From CAYQNU01 sp964419055 (GTDB lineage: Bacteria; Bacteroidota; Bacteroidia; Flavobacteriales_D; Parvicellaceae), in assembly GCA_964419055.1 (NCBI GenBank), contig CAYQNU010000004.1:124001-188000 (forward strand): DNA of 64,000 nucleotides, in the 5' to 3' direction. How positions within the stretch are numbered: position 1 is the first letter of the stretch; the number at the start of each line of letters is the position of its first letter. Shown here in pieces: positions 43,615-53,361 of this stretch. A model generated the notes under the pieces. The model was not told the DNA's origin, searched no databases, and saw nothing but the letters and a program-made list of their open reading frames with translations. Made by a program: the position numbers and the translations under genes.

Positions 43615-45447
43615 TTAATATTCGTGATGAATACTTTCTTGTAAGAATGGGTGATTTTTTTGAACCAACGATCCTTTACTTAAGCCTCTAAATACTAACA
43701 GTAAGAAAGCACCTAAAAACATCATGAACATTCCAATTTCTAACATTCCAAATTGCCATTCTTCAAATAAAGTACCTGGCATAACCATACAAAATACGTC
43801 AAACCAGTGTCCAATGAAAATGATCATACCCACAACAATTAAATAAGGCCAAGATCTTTTGGTGTCTCTTGACATAAAGAAAACCATAGGTAAAATAAAG
43901 TTTACTGCAAACATTCCAAGGAATAATGTACTGTAAGAATCAAAACGGTAAACGTAATAGATTACTTCTTCAGGAATATTCGAGTACCAAATCAACATAA
44001 ATTGTGAGAACCATAAATATGACCATAAGAAAGATAATGCAAACATCCATTTACCAACATCGTGAATATGGTTTTCGTTTACTTCAGGTAAATCACCTCT
44101 GTGTTTCAAATACAATGTAATCATCATAATCATAATCATAGCACTTAACCAAATACCTGAGAAAGTGTACCACCCAAATAAGGTACTGAACCAATGCACA
44201 TCAATTGACATAATAATATCCCAAGACATTGTTGAAGAGAATACAGCAAAGAATACTAAGAATAAAGCAGCTCTTCTGTACATCAAATAATGTAATGCTA
44301 CTCCACCTTCTTCATCTTCTTTTCTAGATGTTTTTCTAAACCAATTCATAAAGAATAAAAACACTCCAAAATAAGCTACTATTCTTATCCAGAAGAAAAT
44401 TTTATTTAAATAAGCTCCCTTCTCATAAATTAAACGATCCGTTTCAGCGTGTTCAGCATCCATCCAAGGATAGATGTGATTGAGTCCAAGTGATGCTGCG
44501 ATGAATACGATTAATAAAATGAATATCCCTAAAGGCAAAGCAGATGAAACACCTTCAAAAACTCTTAATAATACAACACCCCATCCTGATTCAGTAGCAT
44601 AATGTAATGCTAAATAAAATAAAGCACCTAGTGCAATTCCCATAAAGAAGAATCCATTGATCAATAAGTTAGACCAAAATCTTCTAAATTCTCCATCTGC
44701 AAAAGCTAAACTACCTGATTCAAATTTACTAACCAAAGTTTCAGCTGGGTTAGCTCCGTGTCCGTGACCTGATCCGTGAGAAGCGTGAGCATCATGACCG
44801 TGTCCGTGAGAAGCGTGATCTTCAGTATGTGCTGCAGTATCCGCAGCTATTGTTGAAGAATCAACATCGTGAGCATGAGCTTCAGCTATATGAGCAGTAT
44901 CTTCAGCATGATCACCGTGCTCATCGTGAGCAACAGGTGCTCCAGCAGCCATTTCATCCATTGCTACGTTTGTATCTTCAACCACTGTGCTTGCAGAATC
45001 AACAACTTCAGTGTGTCCGTGATCTCCGTGTCCTTCGTCACCGTGAGAATGAACTAATTCTTCTCCTGGTTTTCCTATTTGAATATGTAAAAGTAAAGAT
45101 GGCCCGTGAGCTGCGTGAGCGTCACCTTTTAAATCTTCTTTCCCTTCTTCAGCATGTTCATCTCCATGAGCTTCAGCATGGTCATGACCGTGGTTATGTC
45201 CTGTTTCGTCAAAAACTTTAACTTGGTATTCTTCACCTAAAGCAGCTTCAATTTCACTTATAAGCTTGTTGACATCCTCTGCTGATGGTTTATCATAATT
45301 GTATTCTACCATTACATTGTGTTCATCAATATAAGTGGCGTACAAAAATCGTTTTTGGGTAAAAAACCCCAATACTAATAAAACCAAACCTACCGCAATA
45401 AGTCCGTAAAATAATTTTTTTGCTTTGCTTGAAACTTGAAATCCCAT
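43615..45447 (-). CDS. actF: Alternative complex III subunit ActF (quinol:cytochrome c oxidoreductase membrane subunit), His-rich
   Basis: 610 residues. One N-terminal helix (KLFYGLIAVGLVLLVLGFF), then a ~220-residue soluble region, then about ten membrane helices (INGFFFMGIALGALFYLALH, MMFLGAFLLLVFRGL). ActF is related to the NrfD-like ActC and forms part of the ACIII membrane core. The soluble region is remarkable: about 29 His between residues 84 and 230 (HNHGHDHAEAHGDEH, HSHGDEGHGDHGH, HASHGHGHDAHASHGSGHGHG), mixed with Asp, Glu and Ala. Such stretches bind divalent metals; none is needed for the known ACIII mechanism. Gap to actE 49 nt. Confidence 0.9.
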   Translation of the reverse strand: MGFQVSSKAKKLFYGLIAVGLVLLVLGFFTQKRFLYATYIDEHNVMVEYNYDKPSAEDVNKLISEIEAALGEEYQVKVFDETGHNHGHDHAEAHGDEHAEEGKEDLKGDAHAAHGPSLLLHIQIGKPGEELVHSHGDEGHGDHGHTEVVDSASTVVEDTNVAMDEMAAGAPVAHDEHGDHAEDTAHIAEAHAHDVDSSTIAADTAAHTEDHASHGHGHDAHASHGSGHGHGANPAETLVSKFESGSLAFADGEFRRFWSNLLINGFFFMGIALGALFYLALHYATESGWGVVLLRVFEGVSSALPLGIFILLIVFIAASLGLNHIYPWMDAEHAETDRLIYEKGAYLNKIFFWIRIVAYFGVFLFFMNWFRKTSRKEDEEGGVALHYLMYRRAALFLVFFAVFSSTMSWDIIMSIDVHWFSTLFGWYTFSGIWLSAMIMIMMITLYLKHRGDLPEVNENHIHDVGKWMFALSFLWSYLWFSQFMLIWYSNIPEEVIYYVYRFDSYSTLFLGMFAVNFILPMVFFMSRDTKRSWPYLIVVGMIIFIGHWFDVFCMVMPGTLFEEWQFGMLEIGMFMMFLGAFLLLVFRGLSKGSLVQKNHPFLQESIHHEY

Positions 45448-45496
45448 TTTATCTTTTTTTACAAGTCTTTAATTAACTCTATTCCTTTTGTTTAGC

Positions 45497-46225
45497 TTAT
45501 TCAGGTACCACTACATCGGTTAATGCTGGTGTAACTGAATCAACTATTACTTCTACAGAATCAGAACCTACTTTTTTGAATTTAGGCAATAAATCACTGT
45601 ATAATAAATCATCGTGTTGTAATGTTCTTACATATAAAGCTACTTTCCATCTTTCTTCTTTGTTCAATTGAGAACCGTGTGGTCCCATTGCTCCTTTACC
45701 ATAAGTAATTACGTGGAATATTTGACCAATTGTACGATCTTTATATCCTCCATTGTATGGATTGGGTTGATTGTATCCTCCTACCGTTACAACTCCACCA
45801 TCTCCCATACCTTTTTCACCGTGACAGTGTTGGCAGAAAAATGAATACAATTTTTTTCCTTCTTCAGCGTGTGCCAAAGCCACTTCTTCTGAAGAAATAA
45901 AATAACTAGGAATTCTATTCCATTTTGACTTTTCGTAATCTGCATCCGAATTAGTCAAAGCATAAGGCATAAAGATTTTTGCTTTAACTGGATCAGCGTT
46001 GAATGCAATTGTTCCATCAACTGGTTTACGAGCAGACATAGTATTTTTTAATGAGTCATTAACATCATCTTTCACCATACCATAATCTACATAAGCTTCA
46101 ATAGCTTGCGAACGATACATATCAGGCATGTATTCGTAACCTGGACTATCGGGATGTTTTGAACAAGAAGAAATTGTAGCAACACTTCCTGCAAACATTA
46201 TTATATTTATAAAATTAAGTTTCAT
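45497..46225 (-). CDS. actE: Alternative complex III subunit ActE, monoheme cytochrome c lipoprotein
   Basis: 242 residues. The lipoprotein-type signal ends SVATISSC, so the protein is probably anchored by acylated Cys. The single heme motif is CQHCHGEKGMGDGG near residue 135, with a likely Met axial ligand in GAMGPHGSQL. YMPDMYRSQAIEAYVDYG near residue 35 is the usual start of ActE proteins. It passes electrons from the ACIII core towards cytochrome oxidase. It follows actD by 9 nt. The C-terminal ~35 residues (VIVDSVTPALTDVVV) are acidic and probably flexible. Confidence 0.9.
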   Translation of the reverse strand: MKLNFINIIMFAGSVATISSCSKHPDSPGYEYMPDMYRSQAIEAYVDYGMVKDDVNDSLKNTMSARKPVDGTIAFNADPVKAKIFMPYALTNSDADYEKSKWNRIPSYFISSEEVALAHAEEGKKLYSFFCQHCHGEKGMGDGGVVTVGGYNQPNPYNGGYKDRTIGQIFHVITYGKGAMGPHGSQLNKEERWKVALYVRTLQHDDLLYSDLLPKFKKVGSDSVEVIVDSVTPALTDVVVPE

Positions 46226-46234
46226 CTTTATTTA

Positions 46235-46771
46235 TTACTTAATTACTTTTTCTTCAATTTCAACTATCTCTGTTGTTTTCACCAACTTCATTAATTCTTC
46301 AGCAGTGAATCCATGATTATCTTCCAATTTTAACTCAACCACAAAACGATCATCTGTTGTTCTTGGATCTGGATTACGAGCTGGCATACCTGGCAATGTT
46401 TTATTTCTTAAAAAATATGTGAAAGCCATACCGTGTGCAGCACACAAAACTGTAAACTCAAACAAAATTGGAACAAATGCAGGCAAATTATGGAAGAAAT
46501 CAAAATTTGGTTTCCCTCCAATATTTTGCGGCCAATCTACAATCATCATGTATCTGATAGCAATCATAGCTAGCATAGTACCTGTTAGACCATATAAGAA
46601 TGCATTAATTCCTAAACGTGTGTGTTTAACACCAATTATTGGATCAATTCCGTGAATTGGGAATGGTGAATAAACATCTGAAACGTGAACACCTTTACCA
46701 ACTAAAAACTTACAGGCGTCTTTAGTAGTGTCATCGTCATCATACATTGCATATATTACTTTATCTGCCAT
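46235..46771 (-). CDS. actD: Alternative complex III subunit ActD (DUF3341)
   Basis: 178 residues. An N-terminal soluble domain (YAMYDDDDTTKDACKFLVGK, VYSPFPIHGID) is followed by two membrane helices (AFLYGLTGTMLAMIAIRYM and FVPILFEFTVLCAAHGMAF), as in DUF3341. The end has DDRFVVELKLED, typical of the family. ActD is a cofactor-free structural subunit of ACIII. Gaps of 9 nt to actE and 13 nt to actC suggest tight coupling. Confidence 0.92.
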   Translation of the reverse strand: MADKVIYAMYDDDDTTKDACKFLVGKGVHVSDVYSPFPIHGIDPIIGVKHTRLGINAFLYGLTGTMLAMIAIRYMMIVDWPQNIGGKPNFDFFHNLPAFVPILFEFTVLCAAHGMAFTYFLRNKTLPGMPARNPDPRTTDDRFVVELKLEDNHGFTAEELMKLVKTTEIVEIEEKVIK

Positions 46772-46784
46772 AATTTCTTAGCAA

Positions 46785-48452
46785 TTATTTATTTTCATTA
46801 TTTGTATCTTCCGTATCAGAATTGTTTTCTTCTGATTCATTAGATGTAGTAGTATCTTCTGAAGTAGTATCTTCAATAATTGTTGTAGTTTCCTCTATTT
46901 CAACAATAGCCTCTGGCGTTTCAATTACGGTTTCTGAGTGATGTATCTCTACAACAGGAGTTGTATGTGCATCGTGATGTCTCTCTTCAATATGATGAGC
47001 GTGACTATCGTGCCCGTGATTATCATGTCCGTGATCATCATGACCGTGGTGGCTGTGCTTTTCCCAATACCCTGCACCGTTTCCAAAACCTTTCTTGAAG
47101 TTCTCACCTGAAGATTTCAAGATAGTTTTTAACTCAGCTATTGGCATCACTGGAAAATATCGAGCAAATAATAAATACAATACAAAGAAAACTCCTATAG
47201 TTCCTACATAAACACCTATATCTACCCAAGTTGGGTGAAAATAAGACCAAGAAGAAGGAACATAATCACGGTGAATAGAAGTAACGATAATCACAAAACG
47301 CTCAAACCACATCCCTATATTCACAATAATAGACATTACAAAAGTAAATGCTAAGTTAGTTCGAAGTTTTTTGAACCAAAATAATTGTGGAGAGATTACG
47401 TTACAAGTCATCATACTCCAATAAGCCCACCAATAAGGTCCTGTTGCTCTATTTAAGAAAGCATAAGCTTCATATTCAACTCCAGAATACCAAGAGATGA
47501 AAAGCTCAGTAATATAAGCCACACCTACTATAGAACCTGTAGTAATAATTACTATGTTCATATATTCGATATGTTTGGTATGCAAATATGCTTCTAATTT
47601 AAAAGCCTTTCTTAAAATCAACATTAATGTTTGTACCATTGCAAACCCTGAGAAAACCGCTCCAGAAACGAAATATGGAGGGAAAATAGTGGTGTGCCAA
47701 CCTGGAATTACCGAAGTAGCAAAGTCAAAAGATACAATAGAGTGAACAGAGAATACCAATGGTGTTGCAAGACCAGCTAATACCAAAGAAACAATTTCAA
47801 ATCGATTCCAAGCTTTCGCGTTTCCTGTCCAACCAAAACTCAAAATTCCATAAACTCTTTTTTGTAAAGGTTTTGTTACTCTATCTCTAATAGTAGCAAA
47901 ATCTGGAATTAAACCGATGTACCAGAATACTAAACCTACAGAGAAGTAGGTAGAAATCGCGAACACGTCCCAAAGAAGTGGAGAGTTGAAGTTTACCCAC
48001 ATTGAACCAAATTGATTTGGCAATGGGAACACCCAATATCCAACCCATAAACGACCCATGTGAATCAATGGAAATAATCCCGCCATCATTACCGCAAAGA
48101 TCGTCATTGCTTCGGCAGCACGGTTAATAGCCATTCTCCATTTTTGACGGAATAACAATAAAACCGCAGAGATTAAGGTACCTGCGTGTCCGATACCTAC
48201 CCACCAAACGAAGTTGGTAATATCCCAAGCCCATTCAACTGTTTTATTAAGACCCCAAGTACCGATACCTGTTCCTAATAGGTAAACGATACAACCGATA
48301 CCCCAAAGTGCGAACAACCCAAAAATGGTAATTAAAATATACCAACCTCTAGGAGCCTTGCTTTCAATAGGTCTAATAATATCATCGGTGATATCTCTAT
48401 ACGATTTATCTCCGAGTATTAAGGGAATCCTGATGTCTGACTCTTTATGCAT
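46785..48452 (-). CDS. actC: Alternative complex III subunit ActC (NrfD/PsrC-like), with His-rich C-terminal tail
   Basis: 555 residues; about ten membrane helices of the NrfD family from 40 to 440, where menaquinol is thought to bind. Seen: WWVGIGHAGTLISAVLLLFRQ and RWVGYW-like segments (GRLWVGYWVFPLPNQ), SVHSIVSFDFATSVIPGWH, and WFERFVIIVTSIHRDYVPS. The last ~90 residues are not part of the family core: 16 His in about 40 residues (HSHHGHDDHGHDNHGHDSH), then a Thr/Glu/Asp-rich run to the end. ActF and CoxA in the same operon also carry His-rich stretches. Gap to actB 45 nt. Confidence 0.93.
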   Translation of the reverse strand: MHKESDIRIPLILGDKSYRDITDDIIRPIESKAPRGWYILITIFGLFALWGIGCIVYLLGTGIGTWGLNKTVEWAWDITNFVWWVGIGHAGTLISAVLLLFRQKWRMAINRAAEAMTIFAVMMAGLFPLIHMGRLWVGYWVFPLPNQFGSMWVNFNSPLLWDVFAISTYFSVGLVFWYIGLIPDFATIRDRVTKPLQKRVYGILSFGWTGNAKAWNRFEIVSLVLAGLATPLVFSVHSIVSFDFATSVIPGWHTTIFPPYFVSGAVFSGFAMVQTLMLILRKAFKLEAYLHTKHIEYMNIVIITTGSIVGVAYITELFISWYSGVEYEAYAFLNRATGPYWWAYWSMMTCNVISPQLFWFKKLRTNLAFTFVMSIIVNIGMWFERFVIIVTSIHRDYVPSSWSYFHPTWVDIGVYVGTIGVFFVLYLLFARYFPVMPIAELKTILKSSGENFKKGFGNGAGYWEKHSHHGHDDHGHDNHGHDSHAHHIEERHHDAHTTPVVEIHHSETVIETPEAIVEIEETTTIIEDTTSEDTTTSNESEENNSDTEDTNNENK

Positions 48453-48497
48453 CTAATTAAGTTTTAATCTTTAAACGTTTCTATTTTCTATATCGTC

Positions 48498-51400
48498 TTA
48501 GTGAGCGGGTTCTTCTGTTGCAGTTTCAACTGCAGCAGCTGGAGCACCATCCACATTTCTAATTTTTACTTGGTACCATACATTTGGTTTTACACCAATC
48601 TCTTCTAAAGCTTGGTAAGCAGTTGGACGAGTTGATTCTTCTCTAATTTTAGAGTTATTATCGTTCCAATCTCCAAAAGTGATACATCCATTTGGACAAG
48701 CGTCACCACAAGCAGCTACTACATCACCATCAACAACTGGTCTTCCTTCTGCTTTAGCATTTAATTTTCCTTCTTGAATTCGTTGAACACAGAAAGAACA
48801 TTTTTCCATTACACCTCTTGACCTTACAGTTACATCTGGATTCAATACTAAACGTGCGTATTCATCTTGAGCAGTATTAACCTTATCGAATTTTTTGTAA
48901 TCTCGGTAATTAAACCAGTTAAAACGTCTTACTTTATATGGACAGTTGTTTCCGCAATAACGTGTTCCAATACAACGGTTATAAGCCATCATATTCAATC
49001 CTTCGTTACTGTGTGTGGTAGCTGCAACCGGACAAACTGTTTCACATGGAGCGTGATTACAGTGTTGACATAGCATTGGCATAAACGTAACTGATGGACT
49101 TTCTTCTGGAACTTCTAATTCATTATAGTTGTAAGAAGCCGATTTGAAATCTTTCTCATAAGCCTTTCTATCAGCGTCTCCAATTGAACTAAAATATCTA
49201 TCCATACGCAACCAGTGCATATCTCTTCCTCTTCTAATTTCGTCTTTTCCAACAACTGGGACGTTGTTTTCAGAGTGACAAGCAACAATACAAACTCCAC
49301 ATCCATTACAAGAAGTTAAGTCGATTGACATACCCCAACGGTGACCCACCAATTCTACAGGATGCTCATCCCAAAGAGTTACTGATGTTACTGGAACGTG
49401 TGCCTCACCACCTTTTGTATGAACATGTAGTTCATGTGGATGGTTATATGCATTTTTATCACCAGCTAAGAATGTTGCAATGTCTGTTTCTTTCAAAACA
49501 GATCTTCTTCCCATTATAGTATGGTGCGTTTGTGTACAAGCTAAATTATAACGCTCATCTGTTTTGGCAACAGAAGCTACGTTGTGATAATTAATTTGAC
49601 CTCCCGAAATGGTAGTTAATCTAAATGCATTTCCACCAATTGGAACCAATTTACCATCTTGTTTGATGTATTCACCTGATTGGTCTAAAGCTACTTGATA
49701 AGCTGCTTTTCCTATTTTTTCATTTCCTTCACCTCGTCCATAACCTAAAGCAACACCTATAGTTCCTTTAGCTTGACCAGGAAGTGGGTAAATTGGCAAC
49801 TTTAATGATTGCTCACCAACTGTTACAGTAGCTACATAAGCTTTTTCTTCTTGAGCTAAATGTAATTCGTTATATGAAGCAATTTGATTTTCAGGATCAA
49901 AATTTATTTCTAACAAACTACAAGCATCTTGAACATTCATAGTGATGTAGTTGTCCCAAGTCACTTTAGTGATGGCATTTGGTAATTCTTGTAACCAAGG
50001 GTTAGCAGCATATTGACCATCACCTAATTCACCAGTTTGGTAGGTAATAACTTCCCAATTACCCGTGTTGGCAGCCATAGCTTTTACACCAGCTGCAGCT
50101 TCAGAAACGGCATCAACGTATTTTAACTCTTGGTTTGGAACCATTTCTCCAGAAGCAACTTCAGCTACTACAGGAGCAACAATCGCAGCCACTAAAGAAT
50201 CTGTAGGTTGTGCAACTGTTTCCACAACTGCCGTTGATTTCATTGTTGAAGGAACAGTAGTTGGTCCACATCCATTATGAACTGACCAATTCCAGAAATC
50301 TTCAAATGTAGAATGTTCTGTTTGAGTTGGGAAACCGTATTTTTTCCAAACTTTTTGGATATAATTGTAATATACTTTACTTTCTTTATCCGTTCTTTCA
50401 GCAGCCCCAGCCCAAACCAATAATGATTCTTGAGCTTGACGTGAATTAAATAATGGTCTAATTAACGGCTGTTGTAATGCGTAATGCTCAACCGTTGGGT
50501 TCAAGTCATTCCAAGATTCTAAATAATTATGATCTGGACAAACGTATTTACAGTTAATAGCAGTTTCATCAGCAAATTGACTAAATGATACCGATAACTG
50601 TACTGATTTTAATGCCTCACCAAATGCTTTTCCATTAGGCAATGTATAAACTGGGTTAACATTGTAGCAGAATAATGCTTTTACTTTTCCTCCAATAACA
50701 TCGTTAACTAATGCTTCCACTTTGGCATCATCACCATTTTTAAGAGTGATGTAATTAATAGTGTCTATTGTTTTCCCGTAGTTTCCTAATAAGTCATTAA
50801 TAGCATTAACTACTAGTTGAGTGGCAACATCATTTGCTCCAGCAACAACTATTGACTCACCTTTATTAGCACTTAAATACTCAGCAGCTTTAGCACAAGC
50901 AGCATCTATATTTGGATCTAATTCAGTTGTTACATCCTTACCTCCTAAATGTTTCAAAATAGCAGCAGCTACTGCACCTTGTTGAGAAGGTTTGATCATC
51001 GTTCTGTAATCAGAGTTGGCACCTGTTAGTGACAATGTAGATTCAAAATGGAAGTGACGTGACATCCAACCATTTTCAGGTTTTCTTGTAGCACTGTAAT
51101 CAACATTAAATTTAGTTGGGAATAACCAGTTAGCCATAAAGTCAGCATCAATGCTCACAATAGCTTTGGCTTTTGAAAAATCGTAATTAGGAATAATCTC
51201 CTTTCCAAAGTTCTTTTTGTTGGCCGCTCTCATTGCAGAATAAGAAACTGCATCATATTGAACTAATTCGAAGTCGGTTCCAAATTGACCTTTAATTTCT
51301 TCGATCAATTCATATGTTGATGGAGAAATAATAGAATTAGACAATATTCTAACTTTTCCACCTGCACCGGCAATAGCTTTTAATTCTGCTTTAATCTCTC

Positions 51401-51896
51401 CGTCAATATCGGTCCAAGATTTTTCTACTCCTCCGGCAGTTGGGTTTTTCAAACGTTCACCGTTATACAAACTCAATACGGAAGCATTGATTCTAGGTGT
51501 TAAACCACCTTTAGTTATTCCATTGTATTTGTTACCTTTTAACCAAATTGGTCTACCTTCTCTAGCTTTAACCAAAATGTTGGCAAAATCATTACCATCA
51601 TAAAAAGTAGTAGCATACCAATTGGCAACACCAGGTGTAATATCTTCAGGTTTATTAACGTAAGGAATAGACTTAATTACAGGAGCTTCGCAAGAGGCTA
51701 ATGTAGCAGCGGCAACACCAAAACCTAAAAATTTCAAGAAATCTCTACGTCCTGTTTTGAAGTCGCTAGCACCAGCTTCACCTAAAAATTCCTCAACAGG
51801 CAATTCTTCAGCAAATTCCTTTTTAGACTTTTCTACAAACTCGGGTGTTTGAAATTTTTCATCCAACCCTTTCCAGTATGTTTTATTCATACTCAT
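48498..51896 (-). CDS. actB: Alternative complex III subunit ActB (MopB-like + iron-sulfur domain)
   Basis: 1132 residues. A Tat-like signal near residue 50 (TGRRDFLKFLGFGVAAATLA) precedes a molybdopterin-oxidoreductase-like domain; in ACIII this domain carries no Mo cofactor. The last ~300 residues are a ferredoxin-like module with four Cys groups: CNGCGVCIVAC, CQHCNHAPCETVCP, CIGTRYCGNNCP, and CSFCVQRI with CGDACPNGC, consistent with three [4Fe-4S] and one [3Fe-4S] clusters. A low-complexity Ala/Val/Thr insertion near 550-600 (SLVAAIVAPVVAEVASGE) is unusual. It takes electrons from quinol and passes them to the hemes. Gap to actA 33 nt. Start ATG 51896, or two codons later. Confidence 0.93.
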   Translation of the reverse strand: MSMNKTYWKGLDEKFQTPEFVEKSKKEFAEELPVEEFLGEAGASDFKTGRRDFLKFLGFGVAAATLASCEAPVIKSIPYVNKPEDITPGVANWYATTFYDGNDFANILVKAREGRPIWLKGNKYNGITKGGLTPRINASVLSLYNGERLKNPTAGGVEKSWTDIDGEIKAELKAIAGAGGKVRILSNSIISPSTYELIEEIKGQFGTDFELVQYDAVSYSAMRAANKKNFGKEIIPNYDFSKAKAIVSIDADFMANWLFPTKFNVDYSATRKPENGWMSRHFHFESTLSLTGANSDYRTMIKPSQQGAVAAAILKHLGGKDVTTELDPNIDAACAKAAEYLSANKGESIVVAGANDVATQLVVNAINDLLGNYGKTIDTINYITLKNGDDAKVEALVNDVIGGKVKALFCYNVNPVYTLPNGKAFGEALKSVQLSVSFSQFADETAINCKYVCPDHNYLESWNDLNPTVEHYALQQPLIRPLFNSRQAQESLLVWAGAAERTDKESKVYYNYIQKVWKKYGFPTQTEHSTFEDFWNWSVHNGCGPTTVPSTMKSTAVVETVAQPTDSLVAAIVAPVVAEVASGEMVPNQELKYVDAVSEAAAGVKAMAANTGNWEVITYQTGELGDGQYAANPWLQELPNAITKVTWDNYITMNVQDACSLLEINFDPENQIASYNELHLAQEEKAYVATVTVGEQSLKLPIYPLPGQAKGTIGVALGYGRGEGNEKIGKAAYQVALDQSGEYIKQDGKLVPIGGNAFRLTTISGGQINYHNVASVAKTDERYNLACTQTHHTIMGRRSVLKETDIATFLAGDKNAYNHPHELHVHTKGGEAHVPVTSVTLWDEHPVELVGHRWGMSIDLTSCNGCGVCIVACHSENNVPVVGKDEIRRGRDMHWLRMDRYFSSIGDADRKAYEKDFKSASYNYNELEVPEESPSVTFMPMLCQHCNHAPCETVCPVAATTHSNEGLNMMAYNRCIGTRYCGNNCPYKVRRFNWFNYRDYKKFDKVNTAQDEYARLVLNPDVTVRSRGVMEKCSFCVQRIQEGKLNAKAEGRPVVDGDVVAACGDACPNGCITFGDWNDNNSKIREESTRPTAYQALEEIGVKPNVWYQVKIRNVDGAPAAAVETATEEPAH

Positions 51897-51929
51897 TATA
51901 TTGTTTCAATTCTTAACTAATTAATACTC

Positions 51930-53267
51930 TTAATAGTGACACTTAGCACATTCCCATCCACCTAACTCTTTAACGGTGATTTCTCCATCATCGCTAATTT
52001 TTTTATATACGTCTGGACGAAGCGTTAGACGTTTATGAATTTCTTCATAATATCCGCTGCTGGTAAGGTCAATTTGTTTTTTGTTGTGACATTCAATACA
52101 CCATCCCATTGTAAGGATTGGTTTTGTCAACGGCACTAATGTTTTATCTGTAGCTGCTAAGGCATTAATTTCTTCAGTTGTTGAAATTCTACCTAAACCA
52201 TACGTTTTCACATCACCGTGACATTGTTTACAATCAATTCCACCCACTTTAACGTGTTGTTTGTGATTGAAATACACGTGATCAGGTAAGTTGTGTACTT
52301 TATTCCAAACTATTGGTTTGCCTTCAATAACTTTTCCAGTGATAGAATCAATATTATAGGTTTTAGTATCACCATTATAGCCGGCAGCAGCGTGTAATTT
52401 ACCAATTTCTTTTTTACCAAATTTAGCTCCTTCAACTATTTGAGCGTGACAATTCATACAAACGTTTGTAGAAGGTATACCAGCGTGTTTAGATTTCTCA
52501 ACTGAGTTATGGCAATATCTACAATCAATACCCATATCTCCCGCGTGTTGTTTGTGCGAATATTCAATAGGTTGTGAAGGTTGATAATCATCAAAAACCC
52601 CAATAGTTGACAAACGAACTAAACTATCCGCTAGACCCATAAATAAAAGAGTAACAATAATAATTAAGCTGAACAACCAATTTTTAAGAATCCAAGCTCC
52701 GAACTTCTCACCTGCAGTTCTATTATCTTCTGTTGGCAAACCTGCTTGTGCATTGGAAACGTATTCAATTTTTTTGCGAACACCTTGAGCTGCAAAAAAT
52801 ACCACTACCAATACAAAAGCTAATAAAACTAACCAAATTGTTAAATTACCCCCTTCGGAATTTTCTTCACCTGCAGCACCTGGAGCAGCATCTACAGCTA
52901 CAGCCACTGGCGGTGTATAAGCATCAGCATAATCCAAAATTGCGTTAATCTCACCAGCAGTTAACGCTGGAAACGCCTGCATGGCTGCACCTTTATAATC
53001 AGCAAAAACTTGAGCAGCTCTTTTTGACTTACCGCTAGCACGTAAGGCACCGTTATCATTCACCCACTCAATGATTAAATCTCCTTCACCTACAGCTTCC
53101 CATCGAGCACGCGCCCCTTGTAAAGCTGGACCAATAGATTCTTTATCAATTTTGTGACATGAAGCACAATTTGCACCAAATAACGCCTTGCCATCTTGAG
53201 CAAAATTCACGTTTACCGACAATGCTAAAACCATTGACAGTAAGCAAATTAGACTATTTTTTTTCAT
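51930..53267 (-). CDS. actA: Alternative complex III subunit ActA, multiheme cytochrome c with fused monoheme domain
   Basis: 445 residues from the ATG at 53267. Signal SLICLLSMVLALSVNVNFAQ, then a monoheme cytochrome c domain (CASCHK, residues 34-38). A membrane helix (LTIWLVLLAFVLVVVFFAAQ) and a second helix near 195 (LFSLIIIVTLLFMGLADSL) lead to the ActA domain. This has five heme motifs: CRYCH, CMNCH, CKQCH, CIECH and, at the very end, CAKCHY. So six CxxCH in all, one more than the standard pentaheme ActA. The open frame reaches 53354, but that stretch overlaps the promoter (-7 box 53328-53335), so the upstream start is rejected. First gene of the act-cox operon. Confidence 0.93.
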   Translation of the reverse strand: MKKNSLICLLSMVLALSVNVNFAQDGKALFGANCASCHKIDKESIGPALQGARARWEAVGEGDLIIEWVNDNGALRASGKSKRAAQVFADYKGAAMQAFPALTAGEINAILDYADAYTPPVAVAVDAAPGAAGEENSEGGNLTIWLVLLAFVLVVVFFAAQGVRKKIEYVSNAQAGLPTEDNRTAGEKFGAWILKNWLFSLIIIVTLLFMGLADSLVRLSTIGVFDDYQPSQPIEYSHKQHAGDMGIDCRYCHNSVEKSKHAGIPSTNVCMNCHAQIVEGAKFGKKEIGKLHAAAGYNGDTKTYNIDSITGKVIEGKPIVWNKVHNLPDHVYFNHKQHVKVGGIDCKQCHGDVKTYGLGRISTTEEINALAATDKTLVPLTKPILTMGWCIECHNKKQIDLTSSGYYEEIHKRLTLRPDVYKKISDDGEITVKELGGWECAKCHY

Positions 53268-53327
53268 CGAATGAAATTTCATTTTTACTTGTCTTTTCTG
53301 TTGCTTTTTAAGCTTTTTTAACGTTTG

Positions 53328-53361
53328 CAAAGGTAATTGTCCAATCAATTTCATTCACAAA
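53328..53361 (-). promoter_or_regulatory. Promoter of the actABCDEF-coxBA operon
   Basis: On the minus strand TTTG (53361-53358), a 22-nt spacer, then TACCTTTG (53335-53328). This gives an expected transcription start near 53320 and a ~54-nt leader before the ActA ATG. Confidence 0.78.

Noticed and set aside
44829..45221. 130-residue open frame on the plus strand inside actF
   Set aside because: It is the antisense shadow of the His/Ala/Asp-rich repeat in actF; repetitive Gln/Leu/His composition, no start context, no family resemblance.
48498..51896. Possible formate dehydrogenase or nitrate reductase from the molybdopterin-like domain
   Set aside because: Gene order (multiheme c, MopB-FeS, NrfD, DUF3341, monoheme c, NrfD-like) is that of alternative complex III, in which this subunit has no Mo cofactor.
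53268..53354. N-terminal extension of ActA (29 residues)
   Set aside because: It overlaps the operon promoter, is Lys/Gln-rich, and would bury the signal peptide.
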